A stretch of DNA of 64,000 bases from Fodinibacter sp963833495 (GTDB taxonomy: Bacteria > Actinomycetota > Actinomycetes > Actinomycetales > Dermatophilaceae): the NCBI GenBank assembly GCA_963833495.1, contig CAWHYJ010000012.1, positions 62,001 through 126,000 on the forward strand. Direction: 5' to 3'. The position numbers were made by a program, and so were the translations under genes. This document shows, piece by piece, positions 51,540 to 59,879 of this stretch (positions are counted from its first letter, which is position 1; the number at the start of each line of letters is the position of its first letter). The notes beneath the pieces are model-generated. The model saw only the letters and a list, made by a program, of their open reading frames with translations, had not been told where the DNA came from and did no database searches.

Positions 51540-53666
51540 GTGCCGACGACCGCTGCGAAGAAGGCCGCGACGACCAAGTCCGCGTCCGAGTACACCGCCC
51601 ACCACCTCCAGGTCCTCGAGGGGCTCGAGGCGGTCCGCAAGCGTCCCGGCATGTACATCGGCTCCACCGACTCGCGCGGGCTGATGCACTGCCTGTGGGA
51701 GATCATCGACAACGCGGTCGACGAGGCCCTGGGTGGGCACTGCGACCGGGTCGAGGTGACGCTGCACGGCGACGGCTCGGTCGAGGTCCGCGACAACGGC
51801 CGTGGGGTGCCGGTCGACATCGAGCCGCGCACCGGCCTGACGGGGGTCGAGCTGGTCTACACCCGGCTGCACGCGGGCGGGAAGTTCGGCGGCGGCTCCT
51901 ACACGGCATCCGGCGGCCTGCACGGGGTAGGCGCCTCGGTGGTCAACGCGCTGTCCTCGCGCCTCGACGTCGAGGTCGACCGCGGTGGGAAGACCTACGC
52001 CATGAGCTTCCGGCGCGGCGAACCGGGCGTGTTCTCCGACGTCGCCGGGGCCAAGGGCGCCAAGGACCCCGAGCACCCGTTCACGCCCTACATCAGCATC
52101 AGCGAGCTCGAGGTCATCGGCACCACCCGCCGCGGCGTCACCGGCACCCGGGTGCGCTACTGGGCCGACTCCCAGATCTTCCTGCGCGACGCCACGTTCG
52201 ACCTCGAGGGCCTGGTCTCCCGGGCCCGGCAGACCTCGTTCCTGGTGCCGGGGCTCACCCTCGTCATCCGCGACCTGCGCGGCGAGGAGCCCACCGAAGA
52301 GGTCTTCCTCCACGACGGCGGCATCTCCGAGTTCTGCGAGTTCCTCGCGCCCGACCCGCCGGTCACCGACGTGTGGCGGCTGCAGGGCACCGGCACCTTC
52401 AAGGAGACGGTGCCGGTGCTCGACGCGAAGGGGCACATGAGCCCCACCGAGGTCGAGCGGGAGTGCGCCGTCGACGTCGCCGTGCGCTGGGGCACCGGCT
52501 ACGACACCCGGGTCAGCTCGTTCGTCAACATCATCGCCACTCCCAAGGGCGGCACCCACCTCGCCGGCTTCGACCAGGCGCTGCTCAAGGTGCTGCGCCG
52601 CCAGCTCGAGCTCAACGCGCGCCGGCTCAAGGTGGGGTCCGACAAGCTCGAGAAGGACGACGCGCTTGCTGGCCTGACCGCGGTGGTCACGGTGCGGCTG
52701 GCCGAGCCGCAGTTCGAGGGGCAGACCAAGGAGGTGCTCGGCACCAACGCCGTGCGCGCCATCGTGGCCCGGGTGGTCGAGAAGGAGCTCACCGAGCGGC
52801 TGGTCTCGACCAAGCGCGGCGAGAAGCAGCAGGCCGCGCTGTTGCTCGAGAAGGTCACCTCCGAGATGAAGTCGCGGATCAGCGCGCGGCTGCACAAGGA
52901 GACCCAGCGCCGCAAGACCGCGCTGGAGTCCTCGACGCTGCCGGCCAAGCTCGCCGACTGCCGCAGCACCGACGTCGAGCGCACCGAGCTGTTCATCGTC
53001 GAGGGCGACAGCGCGCTCGGCACCGCCAAGCTGGCCCGCAGCAGCGACCACCAGGCGCTGCTGCCGATCCGCGGCAAGATCCTCAACGTGCAGAAGGCAT
53101 CGGTCACCGACATGCTCGGCAACGCCGAGTGCGCCGCCATCATCCAGGTCATCGGCGCCGGGTCAGGCCGCACCTTCGACCTCGAGTCGGCCCGCTACGG
53201 CAAGGTCATCATCATGACCGACGCCGACGTCGACGGCGCCCACATCCGTACCCTGCTGCTCACCCTGTTCTTCCGCTACATGCGCCCGCTCGTCGAGGCC
53301 GGGCGCGTCTACGCCGCCGTGCCGCCGCTGCACCGCATCGAGGTCGTCAACCCCGGGTCGAAGGCCAACGAGGTCATCTACACCTACTCCGAGGCCGAGA
53401 TGCGTCGCCTGATGGCGTCGCTGACCAAGCGGGGCAAGAAGACCAAGCCGCTGCAGCGCTACAAGGGCCTGGGCGAGATGGATGCCGACCAGCTCGCCGA
53501 GACCACGATGGACCCCCAGCACCGCACGCTGCGCAAGGTCACCGCGGCTGACCTCGACTCTGCGGCAGGGGTGTTCGAGCTGCTGATGGGCGGCGACGTC
53601 GGCCCCCGCAAGGACTTCATCATCGACTCCGCCCACGCCCTCGACCGCGAGCGCATCGACGTCTGA
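51540..53666 (+). CDS. parE: Type IIA topoisomerase subunit B (ParE-like)
   Basis: 708 aa from GTG 51540. The GHKL ATPase has VRKRPGMYIGSTDSRGL and WEIIDNAVDEALGG; the transducer and TOPRIM follow (FIVEGDSALGTAK, then DADVDGAHIRTLLLTLF), ending YKGLGEMDADQLAETTM. It pairs with the ParC-like subunit at 59880-62325, 6 kb away on the other strand, and is taken as the topoisomerase IV-like second enzyme rather than gyrase. I base that on its context beside the zinc protein and on size; phylogeny would settle it. Confidence 0.88.
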   Translation: MPTTAAKKAATTKSASEYTAHHLQVLEGLEAVRKRPGMYIGSTDSRGLMHCLWEIIDNAVDEALGGHCDRVEVTLHGDGSVEVRDNGRGVPVDIEPRTGLTGVELVYTRLHAGGKFGGGSYTASGGLHGVGASVVNALSSRLDVEVDRGGKTYAMSFRRGEPGVFSDVAGAKGAKDPEHPFTPYISISELEVIGTTRRGVTGTRVRYWADSQIFLRDATFDLEGLVSRARQTSFLVPGLTLVIRDLRGEEPTEEVFLHDGGISEFCEFLAPDPPVTDVWRLQGTGTFKETVPVLDAKGHMSPTEVERECAVDVAVRWGTGYDTRVSSFVNIIATPKGGTHLAGFDQALLKVLRRQLELNARRLKVGSDKLEKDDALAGLTAVVTVRLAEPQFEGQTKEVLGTNAVRAIVARVVEKELTERLVSTKRGEKQQAALLLEKVTSEMKSRISARLHKETQRRKTALESSTLPAKLADCRSTDVERTELFIVEGDSALGTAKLARSSDHQALLPIRGKILNVQKASVTDMLGNAECAAIIQVIGAGSGRTFDLESARYGKVIIMTDADVDGAHIRTLLLTLFFRYMRPLVEAGRVYAAVPPLHRIEVVNPGSKANEVIYTYSEAEMRRLMASLTKRGKKTKPLQRYKGLGEMDADQLAETTMDPQHRTLRKVTAADLDSAAGVFELLMGGDVGPRKDFIIDSAHALDRERIDV

Positions 53667-53769
53667 GCCGAATTTCTCTGCACCCAAAGGGGTCGCGGAC
53701 CGCGACGCCGGTCCACAGTGGGCGGGGACGCCGCACGGCGTACCAGCACCGGGGGCCGGGGAGGGCACC

Positions 53770-55218
53770 ATGAGCGCCAGCGTGAGTTCCACCGACCAGC
53801 ACGTCGAGGGTGAGGAGCGCACCGAGCTGAAGCGGGCCATCGGCCCCAAGCTGCTGCTGCTGTTCATCGTCGGAGACATCCTCGGCACGGGGGTCTACGC
53901 GCTCACCGGGCGCGTCGCCAGCGAGGTCGGGGGAGCGGCATGGGCGCCGTTCATCGCGGCCTTCGCGATCGCCTTGGTCACTGCCTTCAGCTACCTCGAG
54001 CTGGTCACCAAGTACCCACGCGCGGCCGGTGCCGCGCTCTACACGCACAAGGCGTTCGGCATCCACTTCGTGACGTTCCTCGTGGCCTTCACGGTCATGT
54101 GCTCGGGCATCACCTCGGCCTCCACGGCGTCGAACGCCTTCGCGGCCAACCTCGCCGACGGGTTCGGGCTCGACAGCGAGAACAAGGGCCTGGTGCTCGG
54201 CATCGCGCTGGCCTTCATGGTGCTCGTCGCGGCGGTGAACTTCCGCGGGGTCGGTGAGAGCGTCAAGGCCAACGTGGTGCTCACGCTCGTCGAGATCTCC
54301 GGCCTGCTGCTCGTCATCCTGGTCGGCATCTACGCCGCCACCGGTGGCAAGGCCGACTTCTCGCAGGTGACCGTGTTCGACACCTCCGGCGACAAGAACG
54401 TCTTCATCGCCATCACCGCGGCCACGTCGATCGCCTTCTTCGCGATGGTCGGCTTCGAGGATGCCGTGAACATGGCCGAGGAGTGCAAGGACCCGGTGCG
54501 CAACTTCCCGAAGATGATGCTCACCGGCATCGGCATCACTGGCCTCATCTACGTGCTGGTGGCGATCTTCGCGGTGGCGCTGGTGCCGGTCGACCAGCTC
54601 GGCGAGGGCGACACCCCGCTGACCAAGGTCGTCTCGGCCGGCCTGCCCGACTTCCCGATCGACAAGGTGATGCCGTTCATCGCGATGTTCGCCGTCGCCA
54701 ACTCGGCACTGATCAACATGCTGATGGCGAGCCGGCTGCTCTACGGCATGGCCCGCCAGGAGGTGCTGCCCCCGGCCCTGGGCTGGGTGCACAAGGGCCG
54801 GCAGACGCCGTGGGTCGCGATCCTGTTCACCACGACGATCGCCTTCGGCCTGATCTACTTCGTCAGCACCAGCGACAGCGACGTCGTGCCCGCGCTGGGT
54901 GGCACCACCGCCCTGCTGCTGCTCGGCGTGTTCACCATCGTCAACATCGCGGTGTTGGTGCTGCGCCGCGACCCGATCGACCGCGCCCACTTCGTCACGC
55001 CCACCGTGCTGCCGTTCATCGGGGCCGCGGTCTGCTTCTACTTCACCCTGCCGATCGTCGGGCGAGACACCATCCAGTACACGATCGCGGCCTGGCTGCT
55101 CGCCATGGGCGTCGTGCTCTGGGCCCTGACCTGGCTCGCGAACCGGTTCTTCTTCGGCAAGAAGACCTACCTGCGCGACCCGGAGGAGCTCGCCAGCGAG
55201 GACTCCACCCTCAACTGA
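53770..55218 (+). CDS. APC-family amino acid/polyamine permease
   Basis: 482 aa with twelve predicted helices. The first helix carries the substrate-binding GDILGTGVYALTGRVASEVGG, and helix 6 contains ITAATSIAFFAMVGFEDAVNMAEECKDP, both typical of APC transporters of the cationic/YfnA-like kind. The N-terminus is short and charged. Substrate cannot be assigned. It converges on the LacI gene: the two stop codons lie within an 8-bp overlap. Confidence 0.9.
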   Translation: MSASVSSTDQHVEGEERTELKRAIGPKLLLLFIVGDILGTGVYALTGRVASEVGGAAWAPFIAAFAIALVTAFSYLELVTKYPRAAGAALYTHKAFGIHFVTFLVAFTVMCSGITSASTASNAFAANLADGFGLDSENKGLVLGIALAFMVLVAAVNFRGVGESVKANVVLTLVEISGLLLVILVGIYAATGGKADFSQVTVFDTSGDKNVFIAITAATSIAFFAMVGFEDAVNMAEECKDPVRNFPKMMLTGIGITGLIYVLVAIFAVALVPVDQLGEGDTPLTKVVSAGLPDFPIDKVMPFIAMFAVANSALINMLMASRLLYGMARQEVLPPALGWVHKGRQTPWVAILFTTTIAFGLIYFVSTSDSDVVPALGGTTALLLLGVFTIVNIAVLVLRRDPIDRAHFVTPTVLPFIGAAVCFYFTLPIVGRDTIQYTIAAWLLAMGVVLWALTWLANRFFFGKKTYLRDPEELASEDSTLN

Positions 55219-56230
55219 ACGTCAGCGGGGGGGCCGGACCGGTCGACTCGCGCACGACCAGCTCGGTGGGCAGCACGATCGTCTGGTTCGACTCGTCGTC
55301 GTCGAGCAGGGCCCGCAGCAACAGGTCGGCGGCAGCGTGCCCCTGGCCGGCGACGTCCTGGCGCACCGTGGTCAGGCCGAGCACCCCGGAGAGCACGAAG
55401 TCGTCGATGCCGATGATCGACAGGTCGGCCGGCACGGCGACCCCGAGCCGGCGGGCGCTCTCGCGCACCCCGATGGCCATCTCGTCGGAGGCCGCGACGA
55501 TGGCGGTCGGGTGGTCGGGCCGGGCGAGCAGCTCGGCACTGTCGCGGGCGGCGGCCTCGGCGGTCCAGTCCGAGCCGAGGACCCAGGCGTCGTCGCACTC
55601 GAGGCCGAGCCGTCCGACGGCCTCCAGGAAGGCCTCGAGGCGGTCCTGAGGGGTCTGGATGTGGGCGACGTTCTGGGGGACCGCCCCGATGTAGCCGATC
55701 CTGGTGTGCCCCAGGCCCGCCAGGTGGTCGACGGCGGTGCGCATGGCCGCCTTGTCGTCGATGCGCACGCAGGCCCGGTCGGGCACCGGTGAGCCGATGG
55801 CGACCAGCGGCAGCCCGAGCCGGTCGACGAGCTCGATCTCTTCCGAGGTCATCGGGATGTTCAGGGTGATGACGCCGTCGACCCGCTTCCACAGCATGTT
55901 CTGCGACAGGGGGAGGCGCTGGTCGTAGCTGTCGTCCTCGAGGTCGAAGAGGATGACGTGGTGCCCGCGGGCCCGCAGGCTCTTCTCGATGGCGCTGACC
56001 AGGGTGGCGAAGAACCAGCGGGTCAGGAACGGTGCCACCACGGCGACGACGCGGGTGCGCCCGGACGCGAGCGAGGTGGCGGTGGGGGAGGCCACGTAGT
56101 GGAGGTCCTCCGCCACCCGCATCACGCGCTCCCGGGTCTCGGGCGAGACCCGGTCAAGTCCCCGAAGGGCGCGGGAGACCGTGGCGACCGAGACCCCGGC
56201 CACCCGCGCCACATCGGTGATGGTGCTGAT
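55211..56230 (-). CDS. LacI-family regulator of glucoside ABC operon
   Basis: About 339 aa. The HTH reads STITDVARVAGVSVATVSRAL, but its usual ATG is an ATC at 56230, preceded by AAGGA at ideal distance. The first standard codon, GTG 56212, would delete six residues of the first helix. The effector domain (VVAVVAPFLTRWFFATLVSAIE, then AIVAASDEMAIGVRESARRLG) is a periplasmic-binding-protein fold. It is last in the operon 59723-55211, and an operator-like palindrome precedes the first gene, which implies autoregulation and sugar induction. Confidence 0.87.
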   Translation of the reverse strand: MSTITDVARVAGVSVATVSRALRGLDRVSPETRERVMRVAEDLHYVASPTATSLASGRTRVVAVVAPFLTRWFFATLVSAIEKSLRARGHHVILFDLEDDSYDQRLPLSQNMLWKRVDGVITLNIPMTSEEIELVDRLGLPLVAIGSPVPDRACVRIDDKAAMRTAVDHLAGLGHTRIGYIGAVPQNVAHIQTPQDRLEAFLEAVGRLGLECDDAWVLGSDWTAEAAARDSAELLARPDHPTAIVAASDEMAIGVRESARRLGVAVPADLSIIGIDDFVLSGVLGLTTVRQDVAGQGHAAADLLLRALLDDDESNQTIVLPTELVVRESTGPAPPLTFS

Positions 56231-56256
56231 CTGTCATTCCTTCCCTCGGAAGGGCG

Positions 56257-57213
56257 TCAGCCCTTCAACCCACCGGCCAGGAGGCCTCGCACGAAGTACC
56301 GCTGCAGGGCCAGGAAGACGGCCACCGGCACGATCATCGAGATGAACGCTCCGGCCGACAGCAGGTACCAGGCATTGCCTCTTGTACCCGACAGCTCCGC
56401 GACTCGCACGGTGATCGGCGCGACGTCGGGCGTCCCGCCGAGGAACACCAGCGACACCAGCAGGTCGTTCCAGACCCACAGGAACTGGAAGATGCCGAAC
56501 GCGGCCAGGGCCGGCGTGAGCAGCGGGAGCAGGATCCGGAAGAAGATCGTCACGTGCCCCGCGCCGTCGACGCGCGCCGCCTCCATGAGCTCGGCGGGTA
56601 GCTCTCTCATGAAGTTGTGGATGAGGAAGGTCGCCAGGGGTAGCGCGAAGATCGTGTGCGACAGCCACACGCTCCAGTACGACGCCCCGAGCCCGAACTT
56701 GACGTACCGGTCGAGCAGCGGGATCAGCGCGACCTGCAGCGGCACGATCTGCAGGGCGAAGACGGCGACGAACAGCGCGTCCCGGCCCGGGAACGGCATC
56801 CACGCGAACGCGTATGCCGCGAGAGAGGCCAGGAACAGCGGCAGCAGCACCGCCGGGATGGTGATGACGATGGTGTTGATGAAGTACTGGCTCAGGCTGG
56901 CCGAGGTGCCGGGGGCCAGCGCCTGCCGGTAGTTCTCCAGCGTGTAGGCCGACGGGTCCGAGAACGACGTCCACCAGCCGCTGGTGTTGATGTCACGTTG
57001 CTTGCGGAAGGAGGTGACCAGCAGGCCGATCGTCGGGATGGTCCACAGCACGGCGATGACGATCGCGGCCAGGGAGGCCCACGGCGAGGAGATCGCGCGG
57101 GCGGCGTCGCCGGCGGCGGTCTTGCCCCGCTTCTTCTTCACCGGGGCGTCGGTGGTGTGCTCCATCTCCGGGGAGACCTTCTCCGGCAACGCGACGGGCT
57201 CGAGGGTGCTCAT
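56257..57213 (-). CDS. Sugar ABC transporter permease, MalG/AglG type
   Basis: 318 aa. A charged N-terminal tail (KKKRGKTAAGDAA) precedes six helices; the EAA loop reads ELPAELMEAARVDGAGHVTIFFRILLP, the coupling site for the ATPase. The C-terminal LQRYFVRGLLAGGLKG is the standard ending of carbohydrate permeases of this class. It starts 3 nt after the partner permease. No ATP-binding subunit is encoded here, so a shared MsiK-type ATPase elsewhere is expected. Confidence 0.92.
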   Translation of the reverse strand: MSTLEPVALPEKVSPEMEHTTDAPVKKKRGKTAAGDAARAISSPWASLAAIVIAVLWTIPTIGLLVTSFRKQRDINTSGWWTSFSDPSAYTLENYRQALAPGTSASLSQYFINTIVITIPAVLLPLFLASLAAYAFAWMPFPGRDALFVAVFALQIVPLQVALIPLLDRYVKFGLGASYWSVWLSHTIFALPLATFLIHNFMRELPAELMEAARVDGAGHVTIFFRILLPLLTPALAAFGIFQFLWVWNDLLVSLVFLGGTPDVAPITVRVAELSGTRGNAWYLLSAGAFISMIVPVAVFLALQRYFVRGLLAGGLKG

Positions 57214-57216
57214 GGA

Positions 57217-58233
57217 TCACGCCTCCTTTCGCATCTGGAGGATGTTGTAGATGACGATCGGGATGACGAGGACGAACAGCAGCACCGCGAGCGCCGCTCC
57301 GAGACCACCGGCGTCGAACCGGAAGCTCTGGTTGTAGAACTCGTTGGCGACGACCGAGGTGTCGAACTGTCCACCGGTCATCGTCCGGACGATGTCGAAG
57401 ACCTTCAGCGTGCCGATGCCGATCGTCGTGATGACGACGACGAGGGCGGGGCGGATGCTCGGCAGGGTGATGAACCGGAACATCTTGAAGGTCTGCACGC
57501 CGTCGAGCTTGGCGGCCTCGATGATCTCGTCAGGGATCGCCTTGATCGCCGCTGACAGCACGGTCATCGCGAACCCGGCCTGGATCCAGACCATGACGAT
57601 GATGAGCATGAAGGTGTTCAGGGGTGCGTTGATGAGGAACTGCTGGGTCTCGAAGCCGAGCGCCTTGAGGATGGCGTTGAGCAGGCCGATCTGCGGGCGG
57701 GAGGTCTGCTTGTACTGGTAGACGAACTTCCAGATGATGCTGGCGCCGACCATCGAGATGGCCATCGGCAGGAAGATCAGCGCCTTGGCGAACGCCTCGC
57801 CGCGGGCCCGGTCGATCAGGATCGCGTAGACCAGGCCGACCCCGGTGGCGATGAACGGCACGAGGATGACCCAGATCGCGGTGTTGCGCAGCACGAGCAG
57901 CAGGTCGGGCTCGGTGAACATCTGCACGTAGTTGTCGACGGTGAAGGAGCCCTCGCCGGTCTTGCCGCGGAAGCTCTGGATGATGGTGAGGATCGCGGGG
58001 TACATCAGGCCGAACCCGAGCAGCAGCACCGCCGGGCCGACGAACAGCACACCTTGCCACTTCTCACCGGTGCGGCCCTTGAACAGGGACGCGAGCAGAA
58101 GCACCAGGCCGAAGACCGCCGCGAAGAGGGCGATCGCGAAGAACATCAGGAAGAACTTGCCAGCAACGCTCTGGGCGCGCAGGAGCGGCTCGGGGATAGC
58201 CCCGGCGACGCCCACGAGGACGTTCGACGTCAT
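57217..58233 (-). CDS. Sugar ABC transporter permease, MalF/AglF type
   Basis: 338 aa from ATG 58233. An extra N-terminal membrane stretch (FFLMFFAIALFAAVFGLVLLLASLF) precedes the six core helices, as in AglF-type alpha-glucoside permeases. The EAA loop is PDEIIEAAKLDGVQTFKMFRFITLP. It partners the gene at 56257 and follows the binding-protein gene beyond a strong hairpin at 58266-58304. Confidence 0.92.
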   Translation of the reverse strand: MTSNVLVGVAGAIPEPLLRAQSVAGKFFLMFFAIALFAAVFGLVLLLASLFKGRTGEKWQGVLFVGPAVLLLGFGLMYPAILTIIQSFRGKTGEGSFTVDNYVQMFTEPDLLLVLRNTAIWVILVPFIATGVGLVYAILIDRARGEAFAKALIFLPMAISMVGASIIWKFVYQYKQTSRPQIGLLNAILKALGFETQQFLINAPLNTFMLIIVMVWIQAGFAMTVLSAAIKAIPDEIIEAAKLDGVQTFKMFRFITLPSIRPALVVVITTIGIGTLKVFDIVRTMTGGQFDTSVVANEFYNQSFRFDAGGLGAALAVLLFVLVIPIVIYNILQMRKEA

Positions 58234-58265
58234 GGACTCACCTCCGGTGAAGTCGGAAAAGGAAG

Positions 58266-58304
58266 AACCGGGGTGGGGCGGAGGGCATCCGCCCCACCCC
58301 GGTT
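58266..58304 (-). terminator. Intercistronic 17-bp hairpin between binding-protein and permease genes
   Basis: A perfect 17-bp inverted repeat (58266-58282 with 58288-58304) with a 5-nt loop, followed on the minus strand by a pyrimidine run (CTTCCTTTTCC). It probably ends or attenuates part of the transcripts after the abundant binding protein and protects its mRNA 3' end. Confidence 0.8.
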
Positions 58305-58340
58305 CGGGTGACCTGGGGTCAGGTCAGGGTTGAGCTGGGG

Positions 58341-59723
58341 TCAGCTCTTCGGCCACGAGTTCTCGATGTAGTCGAGAGTCGTCTTGTCGTCCTGGCCGGT
58401 GATCCAGTTGACCATTCCCTTCCAGAAGGTGCCTGCACCGACGGCGCCCGGCATGAGGTCCGAACCGTCGAAGCGGAACGTGGCCGCCTTGTCCGTGAGG
58501 GCCTCGGCCGAGAGCTTGTCGACCGGGTTCTTCAGCAGGTTCGGGTCGGCGTTCTTGTTGGCCGTCACACAACCGCCGGAGCCGCAGGTCTTCGCCCGCT
58601 CGTTGGCCCACTCGGTCGAGGAGAGGTAGGTCTGGAAGGCCTTGACCTCGGGACGGTCGGCGAAGGCCGTGGTCAGCTCGCCACCACCCAGCACCGGCTT
58701 GGTGCTGGCGTCGACGGCCGGCAGGTAGAAGGCCCACACGTCGCCGTCGGGGCCGACCTTGGTGCCTTCGGGCCAGTTGGCCGCGTAGAACGACGCCTGA
58801 CGGTGCATGTAGCAGGTGTTCGAACCGTCGGCGATCGGGAGGCCGCCGTCCTGGAAGGACGTGGACGCGATCGTCTTGACGTCACCGTAACCACCGTTGA
58901 CGTACTTGGGGTTCTTGAGGATCTTGCCGACCTCGGCAAGAGCCGTGGCGACAGCGGGGTCGTTGAACGGGATCTCGTGCTTGACCCACTTGTCGTAGGT
59001 CTCGGCACCCGCCGTGCGGAGCATGACGTCCTCGACCCAGTCGGTGGCCGGCCAGCCGGTGGCGTCACCGGACTCGATACCTGCACACCAGGGCTTGACG
59101 TCGCCACCGGGGTTGTCGGCGACGATCTTGTCGGAGAGCGTGAGCAGCTCGGCCCACGTCTTCGGCACCTGGTAGCCCTTGTCGGCGAACGCCTTCGGCG
59201 AGTACCAGACGAAGGACTTCACGTTGGCACCGAGCGGGGCGGCGTAGAACTTGCCGTCGACGGTGCCGTAGTTCTTCCAGTCGGGCATGTTCTTGTCGAC
59301 GTTGGCGACGACCTCCGGCGGGGCCTCCTTGACGGCGCCGGTGGCGACCATCGTGGCGAGCAGACCCGGCTGCGGGATGTACGCGATGTCAGGAGCGTTG
59401 CCGCCCTTGACGCGCACGGGCAGCTGGGCCTCGAACTCCTTGGAGCCTTCGTACTTGATCGTGACGCCAGTGCACTCCTCGAACGGCTTGTACGAAGCCT
59501 GGTGGGGAGCGTCCTCCGGCGCGGTGATCGAGGTGTAGACGGAGACCGTCTTGCCCTTCAGGTCGCCGAACGCCTCGTAGGGCTTGCAGTCGATCGTCGA
59601 CTGCGCCCCGCTGCTGGCGCTGCCGCCGCTGCTGTCGTCACTGCTTCCGCAGGCCGTCGCGGTCAGGGCCACCGCGAGGACTCCGGTCAACGCCGCAATG
59701 CGGCGCTTTGAGTAGAGGGCCAT
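58341..59723 (-). CDS. Sugar ABC transporter substrate-binding lipoprotein (AglE-like)
   Basis: 460 aa from ATG 59723 (GGAGGCGG). Signal peptide with lipobox LTATAC (Cys25), then a Ser/Gly linker. The mature part is a cluster B extracellular binding protein with KVKGGNAPDIAYIPQPGLL-like pattern (VRVKGGNAPDIAYIPQ) and aromatic residues suited to sugar stacking (WPATDWVEDVML). It resembles AglE of alpha-glucoside (trehalose, maltose, sucrose) systems. It is first in the operon, behind the operator-like palindrome. Confidence 0.92.
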   Translation of the reverse strand: MALYSKRRIAALTGVLAVALTATACGSSDDSSGGSASSGAQSTIDCKPYEAFGDLKGKTVSVYTSITAPEDAPHQASYKPFEECTGVTIKYEGSKEFEAQLPVRVKGGNAPDIAYIPQPGLLATMVATGAVKEAPPEVVANVDKNMPDWKNYGTVDGKFYAAPLGANVKSFVWYSPKAFADKGYQVPKTWAELLTLSDKIVADNPGGDVKPWCAGIESGDATGWPATDWVEDVMLRTAGAETYDKWVKHEIPFNDPAVATALAEVGKILKNPKYVNGGYGDVKTIASTSFQDGGLPIADGSNTCYMHRQASFYAANWPEGTKVGPDGDVWAFYLPAVDASTKPVLGGGELTTAFADRPEVKAFQTYLSSTEWANERAKTCGSGGCVTANKNADPNLLKNPVDKLSAEALTDKAATFRFDGSDLMPGAVGAGTFWKGMVNWITGQDDKTTLDYIENSWPKS

Positions 59724-59798
59724 TGCCCGCCTCCATTTCACTGGTCGCGCCGAGACGGGGTTGTGGCCGGCCTCGGCGATGAGGGAACCGGGAACAAC

Positions 59799-59812
59799 GT
59801 AAAAGCGTTTAC
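59799..59812 (-). promoter_or_regulatory. LacI-family operator
   Basis: GTAAAAGCGTTTAC: 5-bp AT-rich arms (GTAAA and TTTAC) around a CG-containing core, the form of LacI/GalR operators. It lies 76 bp upstream of the binding-protein ATG, in an AT-rich patch unusual for this window, and is a likely site for the LacI protein at the operon's end. Confidence 0.75.
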
Positions 59813-59879
59813 ACACGCAGCGCAACGCTCCCGCGCTCACAGCCGGTAACGATTGAGTAACACGGCCGTTCGGGGTGCC

